A DNA stretch of 64,000 nt. It comes from Sphingopyxis panaciterrulae (lineage in GTDB: Bacteria > Pseudomonadota > Alphaproteobacteria > Sphingomonadales > Sphingomonadaceae). This document shows, in pieces, positions 26,074 through 36,716 of the stretch (position 1 is its first letter; every line of letters begins with the position of its first letter). The stretch covers positions 329,001 through 393,000 of the forward strand of contig NZ_JACIJH010000002.1 in assembly GCF_014199295.1 (NCBI RefSeq). The letters run 5' to 3'. The position numbers were made by a program, and so were the translations under genes. A model generated the notes under the pieces. It worked only from the letters and a program-made list of their open reading frames with translations, had not been told where the DNA came from and searched no databases.

Positions 26074-27299
26074 TAGCGCCGCCGCATCGGCTGCGGCCTG
26101 GCCCGTGCGAGGCTGCGCCACAGCCATTCGAACGGGCCGTAGTGGAAGCGGTCGAGCCACGGCTTCGACCACAGCAGCATCGCCGCCCACATGCCGAAGC
26201 AGAAGAGATAGAGCGCTGCGCGGCCGACGCTGCCGAACAGGCCGAGGCCATAGCCGTAGAAGATCGTCGTCATGACGATTGAGGTCATCAGATAATTGGT
26301 GAAGGCCATGCGCCCCGCCGCCGCGAGCCGCGCGCGCGCCGCGTCGCTCGCCGTGACCGCGATCAGCCACAGGATCAGCGCCGCCCAGCCGAGCGTCATG
26401 ACGAGGTCGAAGGGCAGCGACAGCGCCGCCGTCGCGCCGAACACGGTCACGGCGTCGAAGCCCGCGCCGATCTGCCACGCGGCCAGCGCGGCGAGCGGCG
26501 GGATCGTGACGGTGAAGCTGACGATCGCCCATTTGCGATAGCGCGCGACGGGCCATTCGCCGGTCAGCATATGCGCCCTGAACAGCGCCATGCCGGTCAG
26601 CATCAGCCCCATCGTCTCCCACAGCATGACCAACACGCCCTGCACCGGCTCGTCCAGTTGCTCGGTCGTCCGATAGGCGAGGAGGTCGGCATAGCGGCCG
26701 AGGTGCAGCGCGACCTGCTGTGCATAGGTCGGCGAATCCGCGCCCATCTCTTCGTGAATCTGCGTCAGCGCGTCCTGCATGTCGGGCGCGGCGCCGCTCG
26801 CCGCCGCCACTAGTCCGCTCCACAGGCCGAAGAAGAGCGCGAAATCGAGCAAGAAAAAGCCCGCCGCCCACCAGAGCAGCGCCTTGATGGACAGGTTGCG
26901 GAAGAGAAAGAGCAGCAGCCCGCACATCGCATAGAGGAACAGGATGTCGCCGAACCAGATCAGGTAGAAATGCGCGAGACCGAACAGCGCCAGCCATATC
27001 ATGCGGGCATAATGCGCCGCCGCCGGGCTGCGCCCCTGCGCCGCGGCGCGTTCGATGACCAGCAGCGTGCTGGCGCCGAACAGCAGCGAGAAGAGTCCGC
27101 GCATCTTCGAATCGACGAAGACGAAGTCGAAGACCCAGGTCGCGAGGTCGGCCGACGCGGGCGGGCCGCCGGCGGCGGGGTTCGAATAGGCCGAAAAGGG
27201 CAGGGCGAAGGCGACGATGTTCATCGCCAATATGCCCATCACCGCGACGCCCCGGATCGCGTCGAGGCTTTCGAAGCGCTGGTTCGTCGCCGCGTTCAT
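26070..27299 (-). CDS. DUF418 (YeiB-like) membrane protein
   Basis: A 409-residue polytopic inner-membrane protein. It starts with FESLDAIRGVAVMGILAMNI, the conserved opening of the YeiB family (L-D-x-L-R-G-x-A-x-x-G), and has about ten TM segments, with the DUF418 domain in the last 150 residues (FTNYLMTSIVMTTIFYGYGL, and PFEWLWRSL close to the end). Function is unknown in the family; transport or acyl transfer has been suggested by others. It overlaps the Hpt gene end by four bases (convergent stops). Confidence 0.9.
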   Translation of the reverse strand: MNAATNQRFESLDAIRGVAVMGILAMNIVAFALPFSAYSNPAAGGPPASADLATWVFDFVFVDSKMRGLFSLLFGASTLLVIERAAAQGRSPAAAHYARMIWLALFGLAHFYLIWFGDILFLYAMCGLLLFLFRNLSIKALLWWAAGFFLLDFALFFGLWSGLVAAASGAAPDMQDALTQIHEEMGADSPTYAQQVALHLGRYADLLAYRTTEQLDEPVQGVLVMLWETMGLMLTGMALFRAHMLTGEWPVARYRKWAIVSFTVTIPPLAALAAWQIGAGFDAVTVFGATAALSLPFDLVMTLGWAALILWLIAVTASDAARARLAAAGRMAFTNYLMTSIVMTTIFYGYGLGLFGSVGRAALYLFCFGMWAAMLLWSKPWLDRFHYGPFEWLWRSLARARPQPMRRRY

Positions 27300-27441
27300 G
27301 GCCTGCCCCTTGCTGTCTTATGGGGGTGATACGGTGGATGGGCAGCGGCGTCCAGCGCGAGGTGGTGACAGGTTCGAAGAGCATTGTCGCCCCGGATCAA
27401 GTCGGCAATTATACCCTTGGCATCCGCAAGCCTCCTTACTT

Positions 27442-27530
27442 CGTCATTGCGACGCCGGCGAAAGCCGGGGGAAGCAATCCAGAGCGGTTTGCGCGCACTC
27501 TGGATTGCTTCGCTCCGCTCGCAATGACGG
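27442..27530. repeat. Palindromic intergenic repeat, 'GCAATGACGG' family
   Basis: CGTCATTGCGACGCCGGCGA...GAAGCAATCCAGAG on the left and CTCTGGATTGCTTCGCTCCG...GCAATGACGG on the right form arms of about 40 bases. It is the second good copy of the element at 15.7 kb. It lies in the 365-base gene-free stretch between the DUF418 and COQ4-like genes, which otherwise carries only the promoter near 27.6 kb. Confidence 0.88.
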
Positions 27531-27602
27531 GATTACGGATGCGAAAGGGATAAGCGCCGATCAAGTCCGGGTGACGAGGAGGGAGTGGCCAGCGCGATGC
27601 AG

Positions 27603-27632
27603 TATTGACATTTGTGTCAGTAGTGCTAAATT
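27603..27632 (+). promoter_or_regulatory. Promoter of the COQ4-like gene with TetR-type operator
   Basis: TTGACA (27605-27610), 16 bases and TAAATT (27627-27632) form a good promoter about 35 bases before the ATG region. A perfect palindrome, TGACA-TTTG-TGTCA, covers the -35. The stretch TATTGACA-N4-TGTCAGTA matches the operator at 4940-4959 in 15 of its 16 defined positions, suggesting the same regulator. Confidence 0.6.
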
Positions 27633-27664
27633 GGACCCGACATCGATTCTCAGCGAGACCCGAC

Positions 27665-28483
27665 ATGACCACGCTGCCGCTCTCCCACCCCGATCGCACC
27701 GATGCGGGATTCCGTCCGTTCAGGGCGCTGCATCATTTCCGCAGGCTGATCGCCGACAAAGAGGACACCGAACAGGTGTTCCACATCATCGACGCGCTGC
27801 GCGACAAGCGCTTCGGCCGCTCGGTCGAGCGGTTCTTCACGACGCCCGAGGGCCGCCGCGTACTCGCCGAGCGCCCCTATCTGCCCGCGCTGCTCGACGA
27901 TCATGACGCGCTGCGCCGCCTGCCCGAGGGCAGCGTTGGCCGCGTCTATGTCGACTTCATGGAACGCGAGGGGCTGACCGCGCAGGGGCTGGTCGACGAA
28001 TCGCTGAAGTTCCGCCGCGGCAAGCCGAGCCATGACGACATGCTGGAGCTGTATGGCAACCGGCTACGCGACACGCACGACCTGTTCCACATCCTGACCG
28101 GCTACGGCCGCGACGCGCTCGGCGAGCAATGCGTGCTCGCCTTCTCCTACAGCCAGACGCCGAGCTGGGGCACCTTGTTCATCGCCTGGGCCGGCGCGCG
28201 CGAAATCCGCAAGGGCTTCGGCCGCCGCTATCCCATCTATGGGGCGGTTCGTGAAGGCCAGCGCATCGGCCGCGTCGCGCAGCAGATCGCGCACCAGAAT
28301 ATCGAGACGCTGCTCGCCGAGCCGCTCGATGCGGCGCGCGCGCGGCTGGGGATCGCCGAACCGACGGTGTACAAGCAGGTCCACGCGATGATGCGCGCCG
28401 ACGGGATCGATCCCTATGACCTGCTCGGCACCAAGGCGGCCGAGGCGGCGGCGGTACAGCCGGAGCTGGCGCAGGCGGCCTGA
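27665..28483 (+). CDS. COQ4-family protein (ubiquinone biosynthesis related)
   Basis: The 272-residue protein carries the COQ4 metal-binding motif THDLFHILTGYGRDALGE (H-D-x-x-H, then E after 11 residues), which in human COQ4 takes part in C1 oxidative decarboxylation in ubiquinone synthesis. N- and C-terminal helices fit the family. Sphingomonads often have several COQ4-like genes, so this one may serve another quinone or lipid pathway. The gene stands alone with its own palindrome-bearing promoter. The ATG of MTTLPLSH is the natural start. Confidence 0.85.
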   Translation: MTTLPLSHPDRTDAGFRPFRALHHFRRLIADKEDTEQVFHIIDALRDKRFGRSVERFFTTPEGRRVLAERPYLPALLDDHDALRRLPEGSVGRVYVDFMEREGLTAQGLVDESLKFRRGKPSHDDMLELYGNRLRDTHDLFHILTGYGRDALGEQCVLAFSYSQTPSWGTLFIAWAGAREIRKGFGRRYPIYGAVREGQRIGRVAQQIAHQNIETLLAEPLDAARARLGIAEPTVYKQVHAMMRADGIDPYDLLGTKAAEAAAVQPELAQAA

Positions 28484-28495
28484 CGGCGGCCGCCG

Positions 28496-29236
28496 TCATT
28501 CACCCAATTTCGCGATCAACGCCTGCGCCGCGGCGGGATTGCGCACCTTCGCGCCCGCGATGAAGAAGAGATAGACGTCGCGGCCGCCCTTCGCCCAGCC
28601 GCGCGCGCGGTCGGCCCAATGGTCGAGCGCCTTGCCGTCATAGCCGGTTTCGACATCCTCCCGGCTGCGTTGCAGGCGCGCATAGGTGAAGTCGGCGGTC
28701 TGCTCGTCGATGCACGGAAACTCATCGCTGTCGGCGAAGACGATAGCCATGTTCCGCTCGCGCGCGAGGTCGACGAAGGCGGGGTCGCGGAAGCTTTCGT
28801 GCCGCACCTCAAGCGCATGGCGTAGCGGCAGCCCGTCCTGCGCCTCGGGAAGCAGGTCGAGGAAGGCGGCGAAATCGTCACGCTCGAATGTCTTCGTCGC
28901 CATGAACTGCCACAGGATCGGTCCGAGCCGGTCGCCGAGCCGCGTCAGTCCCTGCGTCAGGAATTTCTCGACCGACGCGGCGCCGTCGGCCAGCACCTTG
29001 CGGTTGGTCGCGAAGCGCGACGCCTTGACGCTGAAGCGGAAGTCGTCGGGCACCGAGGCCGCCCAATTGGCAAAGCTTTCGGGCTTCTGGCTGCCGTAAT
29101 AGGTGCCGTTGATCTCGATGCCCGTCAGATGCTGACCGGCATAGTCCAGCTCGCGCTTCTGCGGGTGCTTCGGCGGATAGAAGGTTCCGCGCCACGGCTC
29201 ATAGGTCCAGCCGCCGATTCCGACATATAGGCTCAT
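28496..29236 (-). CDS. DUF72 (YecE-like) TIM-barrel protein
   Basis: A 246-residue protein beginning YVGIGGWTYEPWRGTFYPP, the hallmark of DUF72, with INGTYYGSQKPESFANW and FRFSVKASRFATNRKVL following. The family has a TIM-barrel fold and a conserved pocket, but no proven biochemical role. It lies six bases after the deoxyribosyltransferase-like gene on the same strand, so it is probably the last gene of a purL-led transcript. Confidence 0.9.
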   Translation of the reverse strand: MSLYVGIGGWTYEPWRGTFYPPKHPQKRELDYAGQHLTGIEINGTYYGSQKPESFANWAASVPDDFRFSVKASRFATNRKVLADGAASVEKFLTQGLTRLGDRLGPILWQFMATKTFERDDFAAFLDLLPEAQDGLPLRHALEVRHESFRDPAFVDLARERNMAIVFADSDEFPCIDEQTADFTYARLQRSREDVETGYDGKALDHWADRARGWAKGGRDVYLFFIAGAKVRNPAAAQALIAKLGE

Positions 29237-29242
29237 CGTCCG

Positions 29243-29796
29243 TCACTCCTGCGGGGACGTCTCCGGCACCGTCCAGTCCGCCACCCGGCGCCGCACCGCC
29301 GCGGCGAGTTCGTCCATCGTCGCGACCTGTTCGATACCATAGCGTTCGGCGGTGATATCGACATTGCCCTTGCGCCAGAAGCCTTCGGGGCAGAGCAGGA
29401 TCAGCTTTCCGCCGCGCGCATGCAACCCCGTTTCGAGCAGGCTGATCGGGCTTTGCGACCCCGGCGCGAGAACCATGACGATGATGTCGGCCGATTCGAG
29501 CGCCGCCAGTTCCCATTCGACCTGGCGGCGGAATTCGGGTTCCTCGGCGACCGGCTTCCACTCCGGGTTCCAGTCGGGCCGCCGCGGATTGAGGATCACG
29601 ACGTCGAGGTCGCCGAGCGTCCGGGTCAGATCGGCCTGCCAGTCGGCGGCGCGGCCCATGTCGATGCTGCCGCCCAGAAAGATACGCGGCCGGTCGTGAC
29701 CGGCGGGCGCTTGCTGCGGCGCCGTTACGACCAGCGGTGCGGCCCAAGCCGGCGCCCCGAGCGCGAGCAGGGAGAGGGCGGTCAGCGCGCCGCGCA

Positions 29797-29800
<4 letters not shown>
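29243..29800 (-). CDS. Nucleoside 2-deoxyribosyltransferase-like protein with signal peptide
   Basis: The 185-residue product resembles the Nuc_deoxyrib_tr2 family: [16 protein letters not shown], then [36 protein letters not shown] (catalytic Glu region) and [20 protein letters not shown]. These are nucleotide-binding Rossmann-like enzymes, normally cytosolic. Unusually, this one starts with a clear signal peptide ([17 protein letters not shown]) that precedes the family domain, so it is predicted to be periplasmic. It overlaps the purL stop by four bases (ATGA). Confidence 0.75.
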
Positions 29801-32040
<2,240 letters not shown>

Positions 32041-32120
32041 GGCGCGCCTTTAGCCCTGCGCGCGCGATAGGAACAGACCCCATGAGCCCTTTTTGGGGTG
32101 GGGGCGTCCGATCGCCGGGC

Positions 32121-32774
32121 TCAAGCGGCCGCCGGCGCGCGGTCGCGTCCCGCCCACCATGCCGCCAGCGCGAGCAGTGCATAGGCGAAGAGCATCGTCG
32201 CAGGGATGGCGAGCGAATAGGCGGGCTGTTTCGGACCGAACCAGTCGATGGCCTGGAACAGCGCAAGCAGCCCTGCCAGCACCCACAACCGAAGATGGCC
32301 TGAGGGCGCCCGCGTCCGCGCCGCATAATAGAGGAGCGCGCCGCCGGTCAGCGCGATTTCGAGCGGCATTTCGATCAGCGGGTGATTCCACAGCCCCAGC
32401 CCCAGCTTCGGCGGGGCGCCGAACAGGGTCAGGTCCGGGATATGGACGATCAGGTCGAGCAGCCAGTGCGACAGGACGACGAGTCCCGCGCCGACCGCCG
32501 CCGCCCGCCGCCGTGTTACGAAACCGACCAGCGCGGCGAAGAGCGTGGCCCACAACGCGGCGCCAAGCAGGCTGTGCGTATAGGGCATGTGATAGAGGTC
32601 CATCGGGTTCATCGCGGTGATGCCGGGGGCGATCCGCATCGCCTCTATGCCCGGGATCAGCAGCGCCGCGAAGCCGATGTCGACGATCTGCGCAGCGACG
32701 AACAGGGTGCCCAGCCCGGCGGCGTGGGGGCGGGTTGCGGCGATCAGCGCCGGGGCGAAGTGACCGACGAACAT
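32121..32774 (-). CDS. YdjM/LexA-regulated-hydrolase-like membrane protein
   Basis: A 217-residue protein with about six TM segments. Conserved polar residues lie in FVGHFAPAL, MPYTHSLLGA and VLSHWLLDLIVHIPDL, a spacing of His and Asp residues like the membrane-bound metal-dependent hydrolase family PF04307 (YdjM). The activity of this group is not established. It is a single-gene unit divergent from xseB, with 73 bases between. Confidence 0.75.
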   Translation of the reverse strand: MFVGHFAPALIAATRPHAAGLGTLFVAAQIVDIGFAALLIPGIEAMRIAPGITAMNPMDLYHMPYTHSLLGAALWATLFAALVGFVTRRRAAAVGAGLVVLSHWLLDLIVHIPDLTLFGAPPKLGLGLWNHPLIEMPLEIALTGGALLYYAARTRAPSGHLRLWVLAGLLALFQAIDWFGPKQPAYSLAIPATMLFAYALLALAAWWAGRDRAPAAA

Positions 32775-32847
32775 GGCGCGATGCTAGAGCGGCGCGGGGC
32801 GACGTCAAGCTTGACCGCATGGGGGCGAAGAGGCCAAAGCAGGCGCC

Positions 32848-33123
32848 ATGACGGACACCCCCGAACCCGCCGCCGCGCCCGCCGCAGGCCCGGCCATCGC
32901 CTCGCTGTCGTTCGAGGCCGCGATGGGCGAGCTCGAAACCATCGTCCGGCGGCTCGAAAGCGGCGACGTCAGCCTTGAGGAATCGGTAGCCCTTTACGAG
33001 CGCGGCCATGCGCTGCGCGCGCATTGCGAGGCGCGCCTCGCCGCGGCGCAGGCGCGGATCGAGCAGGTCAGCCTCGGCGCCGACGGCCAGCCGTCGGGAA
33101 CCGCGCCCTTCGGCGAAGGCTGA
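32848..33123 (+). CDS. xseB: Exodeoxyribonuclease VII small subunit
   Basis: The 91-residue subunit contains the XseB pattern SFEAAMGELETIVRRLESGD, then VSLEESVALYERGHALRAHC, forming the two-helix coiled coil that wraps XseA. The length is slightly above the E. coli protein because of an Ala/Pro-rich N-terminal tail. The downstream ispA gene starts three bases after its stop codon, the common xseB-ispA pairing. Confidence 0.95.
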   Translation: MTDTPEPAAAPAAGPAIASLSFEAAMGELETIVRRLESGDVSLEESVALYERGHALRAHCEARLAAAQARIEQVSLGADGQPSGTAPFGEG

Positions 33124-33126
33124 GCC

Positions 33127-34047
33127 GTGCCGGCGCTCGTCGAGAGCGATGCGAAGGAGGCGGCGTTGCTGCGCGCCGCGCAGGAGGAGGTTGCGCTCGG
33201 CATCGACCGCCTGTTCGACCAGTGGCTCGCGCTGCCCGCCGACCCGCGCGGCCGGCTCTATCAGGCGATGCGCCACGCTGCGATCGGCGGCGGCAAGCGG
33301 CTGCGGCCGCTGCTCGTCCGCGCCGCCGGCGACCTCTTCCACGTCGACTGCGCGCTCAGCCTGCGCGCCGGCGCGGCGGTCGAGGCGATGCATGTCTATT
33401 CGCTGATCCACGACGATCTGCCCTGCATGGACGACGACGACATGCGGCGCGGCAAGCCGACGGTGCACCGCGCGTTCGACGAGGCGACCGCGGTGCTCGC
33501 GGGCGATTCGCTCCACGCGCTCGCCTTCGAATGGTTGGTCGACCCCGCGACCCATACCGATCCCTTCGTGCGCAGCGAACTGGTCCGCGAACTGGCGCGC
33601 GCCGCGGGGCCGGCGGGCATGGCGGGCGGGCAGATGATGGACCTCGCCGCCGAGACCGCCGATTTCGACCTGCCGACCGTGACGCGGCTGCAACAGCTCA
33701 AGACCGGGGCGCTGATCGGCTTTTCGGTCGAGGCGGGCGCGATCCTCGCGCGCATCCCGGCCGAGGGGCGCGGTCCGCTGCGTGCCTATGCTCGCGACAT
33801 CGGCCTCGCCTTCCAGATCGCCGACGACATATTGGACGTCGAGGGCGACGAAGCGGTGGCCGGCAAGGCGCTGCACAAGGACGATGCCGCGGGCAAGGCG
33901 ACCTTCGTCACGCTGATGGGCATCGCGCGGGCGCGCGAGCAGGCGGCGGCGCTGGTCGATCAGGCCATCGGCCATCTCGCTGCCTTCGGCGAAGAGGCGG
34001 CGCTGCTGCGCGCGATCGCGCGCTATGTCGTGGAAAGGGACCGTTGA
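33127..34047 (+). CDS. ispA: Farnesyl/geranylgeranyl diphosphate synthase
   Basis: A 306-residue trans-prenyltransferase that builds the C15 (or C20) isoprenoid diphosphate. The first Asp-rich motif is LIHDDLPCMDDDDMRRG, with the two-residue insertion of bacterial short-chain types, and the second is QIADDILDVEGD. GGGKRLRPLL binds diphosphate. It starts at GTG three bases after xseB and its stop overlaps the coaD start (TGATG), so xseB-ispA-coaD form a tight operon. Confidence 0.94.
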   Translation: MPALVESDAKEAALLRAAQEEVALGIDRLFDQWLALPADPRGRLYQAMRHAAIGGGKRLRPLLVRAAGDLFHVDCALSLRAGAAVEAMHVYSLIHDDLPCMDDDDMRRGKPTVHRAFDEATAVLAGDSLHALAFEWLVDPATHTDPFVRSELVRELARAAGPAGMAGGQMMDLAAETADFDLPTVTRLQQLKTGALIGFSVEAGAILARIPAEGRGPLRAYARDIGLAFQIADDILDVEGDEAVAGKALHKDDAAGKATFVTLMGIARAREQAAALVDQAIGHLAAFGEEAALLRAIARYVVERDR

Positions 34048-34553
34048 TGCGTATTGGGGTTTATCCCGGAACATTCGATCCGATCACGCTGGGGCATATG
34101 GACATCATCCGCCGCGGCGCGAAGCTGGTCGACCGGCTGGTCATCGGGGTGACGACCAATATCGCCAAGTCGCCGCTGTTCGACGACGACGAGCGCATCG
34201 CGATGGTGCGGAACGAGGTCGGCGCGATCGACGGCGACATCCGCGTCGTCGGCTTCAATTCGCTGCTGATGGATTTCGCCGAGCGCGAGGGAGCGAGCGT
34301 CATCGTCCGCGGGCTGCGCGCAGTCGCCGACTTCGAATATGAATATCAGATGGCGGGAATGAACCAGCAGCTCAACGACCGGATCGAAACGGTGTTCCTG
34401 ATGGCCGACGTGGGGTTGCAGCCCATCGCATCGCGGCTGGTCAAGGAGATCGCGATCTTCGGCGGCGAGATCCACAAGTTCGTCACCCCCGCCGTCCGCG
34501 AGGCGGTGGAGAGCCGCATCGCCGAAAGGGGCTTGCGTCAAGGCGAGCGTTGA
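34047..34553 (+). CDS. coaD: Phosphopantetheine adenylyltransferase
   Basis: Adenylates 4'-phosphopantetheine to dephospho-CoA. The 168-residue protein starts MRIGVYPGTFDPITLGHMDI, with the nucleotidyltransferase T/HxGH motif in LGHMD, and has the family segments VIVRGLRAVADFEYEYQMA and SRLVKEIAIFGGEI (with the ISSSxVKE-like loop present as ASRLVKE). The ATG overlaps the ispA stop codon by one base. Confidence 0.97.
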   Translation: MRIGVYPGTFDPITLGHMDIIRRGAKLVDRLVIGVTTNIAKSPLFDDDERIAMVRNEVGAIDGDIRVVGFNSLLMDFAEREGASVIVRGLRAVADFEYEYQMAGMNQQLNDRIETVFLMADVGLQPIASRLVKEIAIFGGEIHKFVTPAVREAVESRIAERGLRQGER

Positions 34554-34638
34554 CCGCAATCATTGAGCGTTCAGCTTTTTCCCGCTAGGTCGCGCCGACG
34601 GGGCGCAAACCGGATTCATTCGCAAAGGCCGATCGAGT

Positions 34639-35442
<804 letters not shown>

Positions 35443-35494
35443 GCGGGCGACGGCGCTCTCCGGTGCCGCCTTGCGGAAAGGGAATCGAATATCA

Positions 35495-35563
35495 CCGAAG
35501 CCCTGAGCCTGTCGAAGGGCGCTTATCGTGGATAGACGCCCTTCGACAGGCTCCGGGCTTCGG
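35495..35563. repeat. REP-like palindromic repeat, 'TTCGCCCTGAGC' family
   Basis: CCGAAGCCCTGAGCCTGTCG AAGGGCG is mirrored by CGCCCTTCGACAGGCTCCGG GCTTCGG with a 15-base centre, a nearly perfect 27-base inverted repeat. It sits directly upstream of queA and could form a strong hairpin between the cyclophilin and queA messages. Confidence 0.88.
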
Positions 35564-35589
35564 TTCAATCGACAAAACGGACTCTGCCG

Positions 35590-36615
35590 ATGCGCGTCGA
35601 TGCGTTCGATTTCCACCTGCCGCCCGAACGGATCGCGCTGCGCCCCGCGCGGCCGCGCGATGCCGCGCGGATGCTTGTCGTCGAGGGTGGGGCGGTCGGC
35701 GATGCGGGCGTGCGCGACCTGCCGCAGCGGCTGCGCGCGGGCGATTGCCTCGTCTTCAACGATACGCGGGTGATCCCCGCGCAGCTCGAAGGGCGGCGGG
35801 GGGAGGCGAGCATCGGCGCGACGCTCCACAAGCGCATCGACCTGCGCCGCTGGCAGGCGTTCGTCCGCAACGCCAAGCGGCTGCGGGTCGGCGAGACGGT
35901 CGATTTCGGCGCGGGGGTCGAGGCGCTGGCCGAGGAGCGGCTCGCGGACGGCAGCTTCGTCCTCGCCTTTGCGGGGGACGAGCCGGTCGAGCTGTTGCTC
36001 GAACGCGCGGGCCGCATGCCGCTGCCGCCCTATATTGCGGGCAAGCGTCCGACCGACGAGGCCGACCGCAGCGACTATCAGACGATGTTCGCGAAAAAGG
36101 ACGGCGCCGTCGCCGCCCCCACCGCGGCGCTGCATTTCACGCCCGCACTGCTGGAGGCGATCGCCGCAGCCGGGATCCGATGCGAAACGCTGACCCTCCA
36201 TGTCGGCGCCGGCACCTTCCTGCCGGTGAAGGCGGACGACACCGACGATCATGTCATGCACGCCGAATGGGGCCGGATCGAGCCCGATACCGCCGACCGC
36301 CTCAATGCGCTGCGCGTCGCGGGGGGACGGGTGATCGCGGTCGGCACGACCAGCCTCCGCCTGCTGGAAAGCGCGGCGCGCGCCGACGGCACCATCGCGC
36401 CCTTCGCGGGCGACACGTCGATCTTCATCACGCCGGGCTATCGGTTTCGCGCGATCGACGGGCTGATGACCAATTTCCATTTGCCGCGCTCGACGCTGTT
36501 CATGCTGGTCAGCGCGCTGATGGGGCTGGAGGCGATGCAGGCGGCCTATGCCCATGCAATCGCGCAGGGTTACCGCTTCTACAGCTATGGCGACGCGAGC
36601 CTGCTGCTTCCCTGA
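35590..36615 (+). CDS. queA: S-adenosylmethionine:tRNA ribosyltransferase-isomerase
   Basis: Transfers and rearranges the ribosyl group of SAM to make epoxyqueuosine in tRNA, the penultimate step of queuosine synthesis. The 341-residue protein starts with [20 protein letters not shown] and contains [42 protein letters not shown] and [17 protein letters not shown], all family hallmarks. It shares the pathway with tgt, encoded 2.7 kb downstream on the same strand, but two unrelated genes lie between. Confidence 0.97.
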   Translation: MRVDAFDFHLPPERIALRPARPRDAARMLVVEGGAVGDAGVRDLPQRLRAGDCLVFNDTRVIPAQLEGRRGEASIGATLHKRIDLRRWQAFVRNAKRLRVGETVDFGAGVEALAEERLADGSFVLAFAGDEPVELLLERAGRMPLPPYIAGKRPTDEADRSDYQTMFAKKDGAVAAPTAALHFTPALLEAIAAAGIRCETLTLHVGAGTFLPVKADDTDDHVMHAEWGRIEPDTADRLNALRVAGGRVIAVGTTSLRLLESAARADGTIAPFAGDTSIFITPGYRFRAIDGLMTNFHLPRSTLFMLVSALMGLEAMQAAYAHAIAQGYRFYSYGDASLLLP

Positions 36616-36716
36616 ATGGGACAGCTTCGCCGTTTTCGGCGTTCGTCTTTACCCGATTGCAAGGCATTGCGGTCCATGCGTAGGCCCATCTTCGGGGGCC
36701 AGTAAGAGTTTCTTGG

